Shown: positions 35,384 through 46,069 of the stretch, in pieces
How positions within the stretch are numbered: the first letter of the stretch is position 1
Layout: every line of letters begins with the position of its first letter
NCBI RefSeq assembly: GCF_016920785.2
Contig: NW_024609837.1
Location: 52,132,671-52,196,670 of the forward strand
Direction of reading: 5' to 3'
Origin: Ixodes scapularis
Taxonomy: Eukaryota > Arthropoda > Arachnida > Ixodida > Ixodidae
DNA length: 64,000 nt
Notes under the pieces: model-generated
The model's database searches: none
What the model was told of the DNA's origin: nothing
What the model saw: only the letters and a program-made list of their open reading frames with translations
Made by a program: the position numbers and the translations under genes

Positions 35384-35495
35384 CTGTCTCTGACCATTTC
35401 GGCCAACATCTTGCTGATGTCGTTATGATGCTCTAGATTGTAGGCTAAGAGCATGGTTACGGCAGTCTCGCACAATGTCTTGTGTGTGGAATATC
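35384..35495 (-). CDS. Exon 7: zinc-site region of reprolysin-like domain, motif lost
   Basis: Acceptor CATATTTCAG| and donor ACAG|GTATGT bound 112 bases. The exon opens as GYSTHKTLCETAVTMLL, matching the GhhYh..LC strand of tick reprolysins. About 20 residues later, where THEhAHhhGxxHD is expected, it reads KMLAEMVRDS. By this alignment the catalytic Glu is retained but all three zinc-binding His are replaced, so peptidase activity is not expected. The alignment is by eye. The frame is fully open and both phases match, so loss of the motif is not explained by a frameshift. Confidence 0.85.
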
Positions 35496-36816
35496 CTGAA
35501 ATATGCACATGTTACTTTATTAGCTTTTCTTGTTTCCCTGAAGTGTCACACACTTCTCCATTAAGGAACATCTTTTTGCAAAGATTCCTTAATGTGCCAT
35601 AATAACTAAAGGAATAGGTAAATAAATAAATAATTAAATAAACAAATAAAAAAATGAAAGTTCGGAACTTGATCACAAATTATTTAACTGTATTAGCGAA
35701 ATATTTAGTTAATATTTACTATTTTGATACACAAAGCATTTTATTATATTGGGTGTTTCCGCGAAGCCTTTCAGAAATAAAAATAAGGAGGTTGAGAAAA
35801 CTTCTTAATGGTGGATGTCATGGATTGCAAAAAACATACGAAATTCGATAACTGTACCATGTACCATTGTAACGTCGAAATGTTGAGTTTTTCTGAGTAA
35901 ATGCTAACTAACAAATGTTTTACTGGTGAGTTCTTTTTTTTATCCGATAACACAGAATAAGGTAAAGCCAATTCTTGTTGTGCTTAATAATGTTGATGAA
36001 ACTGTTTTCACAAGTTTTACGCCATCAACTGAATTTACTGAAAATGCTTTATTCAATATGTAGTTTAGAAAGCAATCAAACAATGATATATTTATTGACA
36101 AAACCTTTTTTTGGTAAATTGGTGCATGATGCTCAGGAAACTTGTAAGCACTAACAGAGTCGCTAAAATGAACGAAGTAATAAATTGCTTAGGGTGAAAC
36201 GGACAGGCCCGCATATACCAAGTCCAATATTAGAAAACCGCCTATTCATTTTAGAGCAAGAGATAAATATGTGGACTATTTTTTCTCGCGGACTACATTT
36301 ATGTGGACCAATGAAAGCCCCACAATACGTGCAGATTTCGAATGATTTTATTATAACTCGTTTCGAACACAGTCTGATAGGTACACGTCCGGATAAGACT
36401 CCTCCTTTTGACCGCGGGCGAAGCCATCGATTGCAACTCGCCGATAAGCGCCCTTCGTCGACCGCTTCACTCGAAAAAAAATTCTTCCCAAAAAGGGCGT
36501 GTCACGATCTTTGAACACGCTTTTAACGAGGAAATAAGCTACGCACGATTGTGGTTTCGGGTTCTGTTGGGATGCTTAGAGCGTCTAGATTGGGTTGCCA
36601 CCATGGACGAACGATCCCAGAATCGACTTCAGTGCCCATTTAATACTCCAAAATACGCGGAATATTCGAATATTGCATTCATAATATTTACAATATCTAA
36701 AAATCTCGGGATGTACCTTTTGCGGTAGACGTGATACATATAGAACGAACCAAAACAGAGTAAAAATATTGAAGATGTTTCAATTTCTTAGAATAAATGA
36801 ACAGAGATTCACTTAC

Positions 36817-36857
36817 CATAACCCTTTTTTACATCATCCCCATTGTTGATTCGACGG
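36817..36857 (-). CDS. Exon 6: short reprolysin-like exon
   Basis: Only 41 bases between GATTTTCTAG| and G|GTAAGT: one completing base, 13 codons (RRINNGDDVKKGY) and one leftover base. It corresponds to the variable loop after the LTG strand in tick reprolysins. Phases agree on both sides. Confidence 0.85.
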
Positions 36858-36926
36858 CTAGAAAATCAGGAATGTGAGCTTTGTGTCAGCAGTCGGTGTG
36901 AAACTTTTATGCTGGTTTATTCTTAC

Positions 36927-37063
36927 CCTGTTACAAGGCATATGATGTCAGGACGGGTCCTCGACGAATAATAAGACGTTAGGTTATAAATTGTTCCATC
37001 CGTGTATATAAAGTCACCATTATTATTTTGTTCCATCAGCTTTTTAAGACCAGGATCGTGTTT
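36927..37063 (-). CDS. Exon 5: reprolysin-like core
   Basis: A pyrimidine-rich acceptor (TTTATATTTATTTAG|) and donor AACAGG|GTAAGA enclose 45 codons plus two bases. It contains NLTSYYSSRTRPDIICLVTG, matching the reprolysin pattern YY...PDhhhLhTG that precedes the central sheet strand, and a sequon (NLT). The final two bases are completed by the first base of exon 6. A minus-strand 103-codon open frame at 37036-37347 overlaps it in part and is not coding. Confidence 0.87.
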
Positions 37064-37893
37064 CTAAATAAATATAAATAAAACTCACGCTTTAGATAAC
37101 GGAATACTGCAAACAACATATTTTTCGGGCTCAATATTTCGCGATTCAGGTCAAAGTTGAAGTTTCGGAATAATTCGCGGGTTCTAATTTTCGCCACGCG
37201 GTGGGATCTCAATATAGATTCCAATGTGTTTACATTTTGCCGGAATTTTTTGCGGGACCTATTTTTCGCGAATTGTATGCGATTTGCGAAATTCGCGAAA
37301 ATTAGGTCCTCGCGAAAATTATGTCGTTTCAGTTCATTGGAAATCAATTATAATATGCAGAAAAACAGCCGCTCTCATAAAAACGTATTGTTAACACTCC
37401 TAAATTGACTAGAATACGAAGTTTCAAAGTTGCGGTGAACCCTTTTATTCACGTGCCATGACTCGTGAGGCGTAAACTCTCCAATTTCTAGCTTTGGAAT
37501 GCACGTTCAAAGGATTTGATACTTTTATTGAACGCGTCAGAGAAGCGGTTCCTTCATTTGCGTAAGATAAGTCAGGTATATTATAATCAAGTTAAGGTTA
37601 AATCAACTATCACTCATTTAATCAGGTTGCTAATGTTATTGTTGTGTTTTTTCGGCTGTTAAGGATGTCGCTAGAAACTAGAGCATACACTTTTATCAAC
37701 TTTAAGGTTTGATTTCGTTAATAATAAAGAGCATACTTCAATATATTCGTATATACGAAGTGTTCTAAAAACTAGAATGAGCCGCCATTACGCTGTCTTT
37801 TAGATAAATATAAACCTCCCTTGATGGGGAAAAGATCTCGAGATACTATTTCAATATCTTGGTGATTAACGCTATAATAATGCAATTTCTTAC

Positions 37894-37959
37894 GACATAT
37901 TTGGTTCTGTTGTTAAGAATGGTCTTGAGGTCAAAAAAACTTTCTAGGAACTGTTCTGC
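37894..37959 (-). CDS. Exon 4: reprolysin-like domain, first helix
   Basis: Acceptor TTTTTTCAG| and donor GTC|GTAAGA bound 22 complete codons (AEQFLESFFDLKTILNNRTK and on), phase 0 at both ends. It continues the amphipathic helix begun in exon 3 and adds a sequon (NRT). The fit to exons 3 and 5 in both phase and fold supports it. Confidence 0.82.
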
Positions 37960-37994
37960 CTGAAAAAATGAGACACCAAAAAAAAGGTTAGATA

Positions 37995-38110
37995 TTTCAT
38001 TTGATTTCATTTCATTTATTGGTAGCCTCAGGGCCCGAAGGCATTACAGAGAGATGGGATTATAACGTAGAAGTAAATAGAACACTCAAATCACGAATCA
38101 AGTACTAGGA
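37995..38110 (-). mobile_element. 5'-truncated CR1-type LINE 3' end fragment
   Basis: CATTTATTGGTAGCCTCAGG then GGCATTACAGAGAGATGGGA closely follows the 3' end of the CR1-like element at 53881 (TTTATTTTACCCTCAGGG, GGCATTACAGAGG). It is a dead-on-arrival remnant in an intron. Confidence 0.7.
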
Positions 38111-38779
38111 GTACAAATACAGCATTTTTAAAATCAAGAGGATTAACAAAGCGATATAACCATGTCCTGCAATAGCGTGATTTATTTAATAAATTAAATG
38201 TTATTATTTATATCTTCAACCTTTCTTGCTGCAACTCTCTTGATATTGTATTAAAATGTTAAGCTCGTTGGTTATTATGTCATATAAAAATACGAAACAC
38301 AACGGTACATTCCGTGAATTATACTTGCGGCGCTCTTAGTGCTACAGTGTTTTTATAGCACTAACAGCTGCGCAGTAGATTTGCTGAGCAATACAAGCGG
38401 TAGAAGTGATTGACTAGGTTTATGTAGAAGCGTTTTGGTGTTTTCTAATAATTATGTATGCGGTTATTATAGAGCAACATTAGAAGAGGTCATCATATAG
38501 GACGCAACTGAAATTTAATTTTTCTTCCCGCTAAATATTTTACAAGAGAATACTATAACTTTTGGTGTAGTAACTATACGCGGTGTTGAATTGAGACAAT
38601 CAAAATAGTTGGTTTTTAAGAGCTGCGAAAAGTTACTGGACACTAAAAAAATCGCAGTGACATTTACCTTCAAAGTCATGTCATGCATTGCAATATTTAA
38701 GGTGTGATCTTTTAAAATCAATTAGAAGACATTAGACCTTCGTTTCGGGGTGTGAAAAAGGACCTTTATATTCATCAAT

Positions 38780-39475
38780 TTCCCAGATACATTCAGCCGG
38801 GAAACTGCGTGCATAGATCACGTGGTTTCAATTTTCTCTTTAAATATTGCAGGGAAACTGAATTTGTCTGACAAAATAAGTGTGTGGCCTATTTGGTTGA
38901 ACACCGTAAAAATATTGTCGCGAAAGACAAAGGACAAGGTAGGACAGGGCAGGACATACACATGTCCTGTGTTGTACTCTCTTTTCCTTTGTCTTTCGCG
39001 CTAATATTTTCTCAATTGGTGTATAAATCACGTGACATCGATCTTCCTGCTAATTTTAGCGGGAAAGCTGAAGGTGTTAAGGTCACATGACACCGATTTT
39101 ACCGCGAAATATAGCAGGGAAACTGGATTTGTGTATAGGTCAAGGGACATAATGTGAAGTTGCGCACATTGTTTCGCTAAATTCAACGGGGAAGCTGAAT
39201 TATTGTAGGCCTTGTGACATCAAATTTCCCCCTAAATTTAGCGGGGAAAGTGAATTTGTGAATAGGTTTCGTCCCGCAAATTTACGTTACGTCAATTTTC
39301 CTTCTAAATTTAGCGCGGCAACCGAACTGGTATGTAGGTCACGTGTCGTCAGGTCATGTGACATCAATTCTCCGCCGACCTTGCCGGGCAAACTTAGCGT
39401 ATATATCACTCGACATCACTTAACGTCACGTGACCCAAAACATCAAAATAGTTTCCCGGCTAAATTTAGCACAAA
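38780..39475. repeat. Degenerate minisatellite, unit about 65-70 bp, with E-box-like sites
   Basis: About eight or nine diverged units of the form GTCACGTGACATCAATTTT then CCTAAATTTAGCGGGGAAAC then TGAATTTGTGTA. It is interrupted by the hairpin at 38905-39008. An isolated related fragment lies at about 41275-41365. Confidence 0.75.
38905..39008. repeat. Hairpin repeat inserted in the minisatellite
   Basis: AAAATATTGTCGCGAAAGAC then AAAGGACAAGG on the left, with the inverted partner CCTTTGTCTTTCGCGCTAAT on the right. It shares the AAAGACRAGGACA-type core with the hairpins at 24922 and 44048. Confidence 0.75.
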
Positions 39476-40259
39476 ATGCATAAACGAGCAAGCGGCAGGT
39501 TGAAATTTCGGGACTGGAGGTTCCGTTAAAAAGCTTTTCCTGCTTTGAATCGTCGTTGAAGGATCATCATGCTATTTCAGCGCTCATTAAAAAATTTCAA
39601 AGTATGCGTCCTATCTGTCCCAGAAAAGGTCTTCAAGACTGGTCTCGAAGTTAGATTTTATTTCTTATTCTATTTCAAACTCCCAACAAAAAGGCGTGGT
39701 CTGTTCTTGAACGTAATGTTATAAGCATGCTTCGCGGTAGTCTCGGTTCGGTTCAAGAACCATGTGCTGGGAAACCAGTTGAAACACTGGGTGCTTACAG
39801 TTGTGGCACCTTGGCTGCTCTCAGCCCAGTTACGCGACTACGGTGCACAGGCGGCGGCCTTTCCCGCGTTCTTTCACTTGAAATGCTTGTAACACTGAAG
39901 ATGTTTATTGGTGGTAGCCCATGTCAGGCTGAGAAATCCAGTAACAGCGTGCGCCTTTTTTTTGTGCCCGCGCAATTTCGTTCTTTGATCTTCGTCCTTC
40001 GCGGTTCGCACGAGCCGTTACTATTAACGCGTTACTTCGTTACCGAAAAAATAACTAGATACAAGTAATGCGTTACCTGCAACACGTTATAACAAGTCTG
40101 ATCGATACCAAGGGATGCAGTTTTATGCACTAATGTGTTTAAAAAGGCAGCTACTGGTTCCACTCGGAATATTTGAAGCGATGTCAAAAACACGAGACCC
40201 AAACTAAACCAGTGGGTGATATTCAGCTTGAGCATCAATGTTGCTACTGAGTAAGAAGT
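39476..40259. other. No gene seen
   Basis: The plus-strand 113-codon frame at 39727-40068 has no recognisable domain or splice context. Confidence 0.4.
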
Positions 40260-40570
40260 CGTATTTACTCGAATAATAGCCGCATTATTTATGAACAAGG
40301 CCCTTGCGTCTTCTTTCCCGCAAAGCACATAAACAGCCAATCATCGTGTTGCGCATAAATAACATAGCGAATAACTAGATCGATAATACGAGTCTTCATA
40401 CAAATGCAATATTCGCAGATGGTATCTTCACACGAAGACGTTATCTCTGTCCTGTAAACCGCTGGAATCATGCTGTCGATCGCGGTGATTGGCAATCCGC
40501 GTGCTCCGTGGAAAAGCGAACTCTCAAGGTTTCTTCATAAACAGTGCGGTTATTACTCGAGTAAATACGG
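40260..40570. mobile_element. MITE with about 90-bp inverted repeats
   Basis: CGTATTTACTCGAATAATAG at the left end mirrors TTATTACTCGAGTAAATACG at the right. The arms remain similar through CACATAAACAGCCAATCA and TGATTGGCAATCCGCG. The 311-bp size and lack of coding sequence fit a MITE. The superfamily was not determined. Confidence 0.8.
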
Positions 40571-41615
40571 TAAACTTCAGCCGTCTGAATGCCTCTTACT
40601 TACTGTGTTTGGAAGTTCAGAACATTACAGCGTATCCGGCACATAAACGGGTTGTGATAAACAATATCCGCTAGCACGCGCCCAGCGCCCTTTCGCTATG
40701 GGCGGGTGCTAGCACGGTGGAGTTAGGTTTGGAGTGCATTGCACCTTTCATACACTTGTTGGGTACCAGCTTCATAAGCAATTGATAGACATTGAGAAGC
40801 AAAAAGATACGAAACCCAATACGAAGCTTGGAAGGAAACATGATAATATTGTGCTGGGGTGAGTTAAATTAAGCAACACTAAGTTATTTGACCCTTAGTT
40901 TTTAAACACTAAACAATAAAACCACTACGAGGCAATCTGCATATTTATTAACATTATAGAAATAAGTTGTTTATAGGGTTCATAAAAATGAACTTATTAA
41001 GACATTTGCGAATTAACATGTTAGAGCAAATATCGCCCTGCTATTTTTGTTTCATGTTACATGTATGTTTCGCATTTAGAGGAGATACATTGCATGCATA
41101 TCTTTTCAGTGTTAGCCATCCGAGAACAATATTTTAGACAAAATCAGGTATATTAGAAAATTCTAAACAAACTCTTTCCATAATGTTGCCTGCACGTCCG
41201 TGCATTTGCCTGAGAAAATTAGAGAGGAACTTGGCCTTTGCGTCAAATAAAAAGTAAAATAAATAACGTCAAGGTAGCACGTCACACCCCGACTTCACCC
41301 TATGATGTCAAGTCACGTGTCTATGCCGCGTAACCTCAGATAACGTGACGTCAACTTCCCCGAATTTTACGGACAAATAAATAAATAAATAATATGCCCT
41401 TTTTCACTACTCGAAACAGCTGTTGAATGTCTTCTAAGCACGTTTAGACAGTCGCTACTTAAACATGCATCATCCCATGCATTATAAGAATTTGAAGATG
41501 AAGGTCACTGCCAAGTTCTGCTATAGCTTTCGCTTCTGTGCTGGAACGTTACGGTAGAAACTTGGATGTTAATATCATGCAAACCATCTTGTTGAAAAGA
41601 ATGGAAAAACATTAC
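40571..41615. other. Intronic stretch, no gene seen
   Basis: AT-rich. It contains only the fragment of the 38780 minisatellite at about 41275-41365. Confidence 0.4.
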
Positions 41616-41710
41616 CTGTGTATTGACGTATGCTATAAATGTTTCTACATTTTCGTCAGTCGCATTGACGGTGGTATCTATCAGATATAATATTGTGACT
41701 GATGCCGCTC
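41616..41710 (-). CDS. Exon 3: start of reprolysin-like domain
   Basis: Very good splice signals (CTTCAAATTTTCAG| and CAG|GTAATG) bound 95 bases: two completing bases and 31 codons. VTILYLIDTTVNATDENVE, then ETFIAYVNTQ, fits the first strand and helix of reprolysin domains (hydrophobic strand, D, then a long helix). It has one N-glycosylation sequon (NAT). It ends in phase 0, matching exon 4. An overlapping 61-codon frame that starts with MPLYQALL is a shadow running into the intron. Confidence 0.82.
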
Positions 41711-41888
41711 CTGAAAATTTGAAGGCATATGTCAGTTACTTCGAAAGGTTGAAGATCTATACCGTACGAATTAAAAAAAAATAAAAAAATACCGAGAATG
41801 GAAAGCAGAAAAGAACACAACAGGGCTTGGTATAGGGGCATGCAGCCATATTTGCAATCGCCGTTAAAGGGAAGCTGACACCCCAGGA

Positions 41889-41953
41889 AGCAACAACAGC
41901 AACGACGACAACGACAACGACAACGACAACAAAAACAAAAACAAAAACAAAAC
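41889..41953. repeat. Simple repeat (ACGACA)n then (AAAAC)n
   Basis: Runs of AACGAC followed by AAAAC units. Confidence 0.9.
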
Positions 41954-42229
41954 TTTGAGTTAGGAGCGGTTTTCTATTGCTTTTTGCATCCTGAATTCGG
42001 GAAACGGCACTGAAATCGGGCAGGTTTCAGCGTAAACCACCTTTTCTTTGAAAGGTGCGTGTACCACTTGTCGCAGGGCGCGTGGCGAACTCCTCAGCTG
42101 CCCGTTGTTCGTCCAAAAACAAACTGAAAGGGGAGAAAAAAAGACACCTCCTAGGCAACAGGGATGTAGTGCTAAAGTTTCTACGTTATCTTTATGAGGC
42201 CACCGCAGAACACATATTGGGCACAAGTG

Positions 42230-42306
42230 CTGCGTCATCATTCGGCCGAGAGTCGTGTAATCACTGCTTGGACACGTGTCCCATTCCCAGCCGAATGATG
42301 ACGTAA
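42230..42306. repeat. Short inverted repeat
   Basis: GCGTCATCATTCGGC and GCCGAATGATGACG face each other across about 47 bp. Confidence 0.7.
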
Positions 42307-43045
42307 CACTCATGACCAGTCTGTGCCAGGCGCTGGCCTCCGATTGTGACGTGAAAGTTCAGTGCAACAGCCTTGCTTTAAAGAGGTGTTTCCTGATACC
42401 GCCGATAACGTCACTATCGTAGGTGTATTTTCTTCCTCTCCTGTGCCCGGCGAACACCTTCTTGATAGCAAGACGTAGCGGTCACAAGGTAGTTCAGTCG
42501 AGGTAGTAAGCTGCCACGTACGCACAGGGCTTGATGCATAGCGCCGCCGTTTCAACGCCGCGCTCGCGAACTAGTGAGTATTTGGTGACTTGAGTATCCG
42601 TTCAGTGAATCGACGCAGGCGAAACTGCAGATGCGTCTAAAGTGGTAATTAAAAAACGATGTATTAACTTGCTATCAATACTCTCGATCGTTTTTCCTAA
42701 AACTAAAGATAGCCTAAAAGTTGATTATTGATAACAGACTATCGACCTGTGATAGCATACTATCGAATATTGATATTAGGTTATCTAATATTATTAGCAC
42801 ACTATCTATGCTTGACAGTTAAGCTTGGTATTGACAGTTGACTTTTAATTGACTTTCTATAGTTTTATCAAGAGTTGCTTCTTGGTTGATCATAGATAGC
42901 ACCATAGATGCCAGCTTTTAGAAAATTTTGAGCGTTGACTTTCTGATTTGAAGAAAACCATCCACATTTAGATAGGTAGAAAAGGTATTCAGCGTCAAGT
43001 ACATAAAAAGATATTTCCGCGAGCGCAGCTGACTAAGTAGGCAGC

Positions 43046-43462
43046 GCGCTCGTGGCCTAACGGTTATCGCGCGTGCCTTCAACGTAGAAAGCCAGGGTTC
43101 GATTCCTGGCCGCGGGTGCGCATTTTTGTTGACTCTAATGTAATGTTCTGGTAAATTCGAGAACCGCATTGGCTGCTTAGAGGTTAAAATGCTCTACACA
43201 CTGAACCTTCTACGCCGATTGTTCCAGAAGCCCACGCGTGTAGAAAAGAGGCTCCGCGTGGCCCGCAGGAGTCAGTCTCGACCCAGCGCTCGATCCTGCG
43301 GTTTCGCCGACATCGACGCCTGCGGTTTCGCCGACATCGACGCCCGTGACGCTCTGCTGTTTTCTTCTGTTTCCTTTTTTTGTTTTTGGGCACAAGCTCG
43401 CCCAGTAAACGTTTAGTTTCTTCAGTTATCATCGCCTCATCAATTATTGTTCGTGACAATAT
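43046..43462 (+). repeat. Composite interspersed repeat with tRNA-like head, copy 2
   Basis: The better-preserved copy of the repeat at 13091. The first 75 bases form a tRNA-like head: acceptor GCGCTCG pairs with CGGGTGC allowing two G-U pairs, A-box-like TGGCCTAACGG and B-box GGTTCGATTCC. The D and anticodon stems do not close well, so it is not called a functional tRNA. A 26-bp segment (CGGTTTCGCCGACATCGACG...) is tandemly duplicated at 43300-43345. The end is GTGACAATAT as in copy 1. Confidence 0.75.
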
Positions 43463-43939
43463 CGTAATTCCACAGTAAAGCATTCAAAAACAAGATTTTT
43501 GTACTATCTTAATATTTGCCCTTTATCTGCCTTAGGTTTAGTTTCTGTTTTCCTTTTTCTCACTTTTTTTTAACATGAGTAGCAGCAGTAAAGTATAGAG
43601 AAAATACAGGGAAGTTAGTCTTCAGTTGCTGTATCCTTACTGTATTCTGCTCAGGGGGAAAGATGAAGTTGGCGGTTTACGTGAAAGTTTTAATTATTTT
43701 TGCTAATATTTTGATTGTTCTGGTACAAACGCTCAATAATTTCTATATGGTTTTTTGTTCGAAATACATATTTGCTAATCGACTAGAGTTATTTTTGTTT
43801 AATTGTTAGATATCAATAGCACTTCTGGTAATTAGCTTTTCCACAAACTTGCAATATTGCAGAAAATAACATACGATACTGCTATAGTCGGTGACGTGTT
43901 AAAAAAAAAACAACAAGAAGCACAAAGTGGGATCTGAAG

Positions 43940-44410
43940 GGAGGACCGACGTGGGTGCTACCTCAGCTTTCAAGCCGGGCCAAAGAGGGGTCTACTTGGG
44001 CAGCCCTCATGAGCTTCCATCGTGGAACCCAAAATGAGTTTACTTGATGAACAAAGCAGCGCATACAAAGACAAGGACAGAGAAAAGGAACATACACGAC
44101 GCACTAGCGCTGTTCTGTTCATCACGTTATCATACCAACTCGCCCAACTTACAACACTTCTCTCTCCTTTTCTTTTCCTTTTCTCTGTCCTTGTCTTTGT
44201 GTGCGCTGTTCTGTTCATCATGTAATCATACCAACTCGCCCAACTTACAACACTTCTGGGTTTACTTGAGCAGCCCACAAGGACCCTCCTCATGGGGCCC
44301 ACAGAGGGTCTTTTATGGGCCCACACACATGAGCCTCCCCTTCCTACGCCCCTGGGGCCCAGAGTGGGCCTACGTGGGAGCCCACAAAGGTCTCCCCGGG
44401 AAAGTCATTG
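43940..44410. repeat. GC-rich degenerate minisatellite, interrupted
   Basis: Diverged units of the form GGTCTACTTGGGCAGCCC then CATGAGC...CCC. A related array without clear unit borders lies at about 46070-46370. It is split by the insertion 44048-44259. Confidence 0.6.
44048..44259. mobile_element. Short hairpin insertion with a 10-bp target duplication
   Basis: GTTTACTTGA occurs at 44038-44047 and 44260-44269, directly flanking 212 bp. The insert contains inverted TACAAAGACAAGGACAGAG and CTCTGTCCTTGTCTTTGTG, and a direct repeat (CATACCAACTCGCCCAACTT twice). Confidence 0.78.
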
Positions 44411-44540
44411 TGTTCGGGGTTATTTGATAATTTCCCTACAACGTGGGATATTGCATGGCATCAGAAATGGAGCATACCTCACTTTTCCCGTGTGCCCAAT
44501 GGACATTTTTACCATTTTGATACATTTGATACATTTGATA

Positions 44541-45637
44541 AAAAAATGAAAGCCGCTTACAACTCCCTGTAACGCCGAATTAGAGCGCAGCTCTTGAGGA
44601 GGAGGAGGGAAGGGCACTGGGGGGGGGGTTAAACTAACCAGGGGGGGGGTCACGTTACCTTGGGGTTCACGTGACCCCCAATGCCGATGATGTCATCACT
44701 GACGTCACTGATGACGTCATCAGTGACGATGACGATGCGGGTACCGATGACGTCATTAGTGACGTCACTGATGACTTCACCAGTGATGATGACGATGACG
44801 ATGCGAATGTCGGTGACGTCATCAGTGACGTCGCTGATGACGTCATCAGTGATGATGACGATGACGATGCGGATGCCGGTGACGACATCAGTGACGTCAC
44901 TGATGACGTCATCAGTGATGATGACGATGACAATGCGGATGTCGGTGACGTCATCAGTGATGATGACGATGACGATGTGGATGCCGGTGACGTCATCAGT
45001 GATGATGACGATGACGATGTGGATGCCGGTGACGTCATCAGTGATGATGACGATGACGATGTGGATGCCGGTGACGTCATCAGTGATGATGACGATGACG
45101 ATGCGGATGCCGGTGACGTCATCAGTGATGATGACGATGACGATGTGGATGCCGGTGACGTCATCAGTGATGATGACGATGACGATGTGGATGCCGGTGA
45201 CGTCATCAATGATGATGACGATGACGATGCGGATGCCGGTGACGTCATCAGTGATGACGATGACGATGTGGATGCCGGTGACATCATCAGTGATGATGAC
45301 GATGACGATGTGGATGCCGGTGACGTCATCAGTGATGATGACGATGACGATGTGGATGCCGGTGACGTCATCAGTGACGATGACGTCATCGGGGGGTCAC
45401 GCGACATCGGCGGGGGTCACGTGACGTCGAGGAGGGGGCCACGTGACCTCAGGGGAGTCACGTGACTTCGGGGATCACGTGACCCCCCACGAGGTCACGT
45501 GACCTTGGTGGGGGGCTCGCGCGGTGCATTATGGGACATTTCCCATGATGCACCGCGCGGTTACGCCGACGCCGACGCCGACGCCGACGGCGACGCCGCT
45601 CAAGCCGGAAACGGGCCCCTAAGAGCTGCGCTCTAAT
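44541..45637 (-). mobile_element. Fixed-end variable-payload element, copy C
   Basis: The reverse-complement counterpart of copy B, with the same ends, E-box block (45410-45515) and 42-bp minisatellite (44695-45385). The long open frames of the two copies differ at only a few residues, showing recent movement or gene conversion. B and C form a 16-kb-spaced inverted pair. Confidence 0.88.
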
Positions 45638-45829
45638 ATTAAAACGTCTTGAGCAAGACCTTCGGAAATGAGGAATTTTAAGCGGACGAAATGAAACAAA
45701 AAACGGTGCAGATTTTTATATAAAATTATGTTGGACAGCTGATTGGGGTACATAACCAACTTGAGGCTGGTACAGACACCGAGCTTTAGTGCAAATAGCG
45801 ATATTGCGACAACCGTGTTTGGAGTTTAC

Positions 45830-45928
45830 CCTCAAATATATTACTCTGCGTAAAATATTCCACTCCACGTAAAAAAGCCTTTTCTACATACACGCTGAGT
45901 AGTAAGTCAATAGAAAAGTTTTGCAAAC
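45830..45928 (-). CDS. Exon 2 (candidate): linker or prodomain piece
   Basis: The exon has acceptor ATTCAG|GT and donor GAGG|GTAAAC. It begins with two bases completing the codon left by exon 1, holds 32 open codons (LQNFSIDLLLSVYVEKAFLR and on) and leaves one base, which exon 3 completes. The sequence suggests a beta strand plus helix, but similarity to M12B prodomains is not clear. The acceptor has a purine-rich tract, so the call rests mainly on phase agreement on both sides. Confidence 0.5.
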
Positions 45929-46069
45929 CTGAATTTTCCTTTTCAGATGTAAAATCACAATTCTCGGTGATTTGGTACAAAAGTAAAACGATCTCCCCTG
46001 TTGTATTTCCAAAACGTGCATTAAGTGTTCTCAATATCAACGGAAAGTCCAATTTTGGGAGTGGCACAG

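Noticed and set aside
37036..37347. 103-codon minus-strand frame as a gene
   Set aside because: Most of it is intronic AT-rich sequence. The real exon 5 overlaps in another reading frame with proper splice sites.
43046..43120. Functional tRNA gene
   Set aside because: The acceptor stem can pair, but the D and anticodon stems do not, and the segment is the head of a dispersed repeat.
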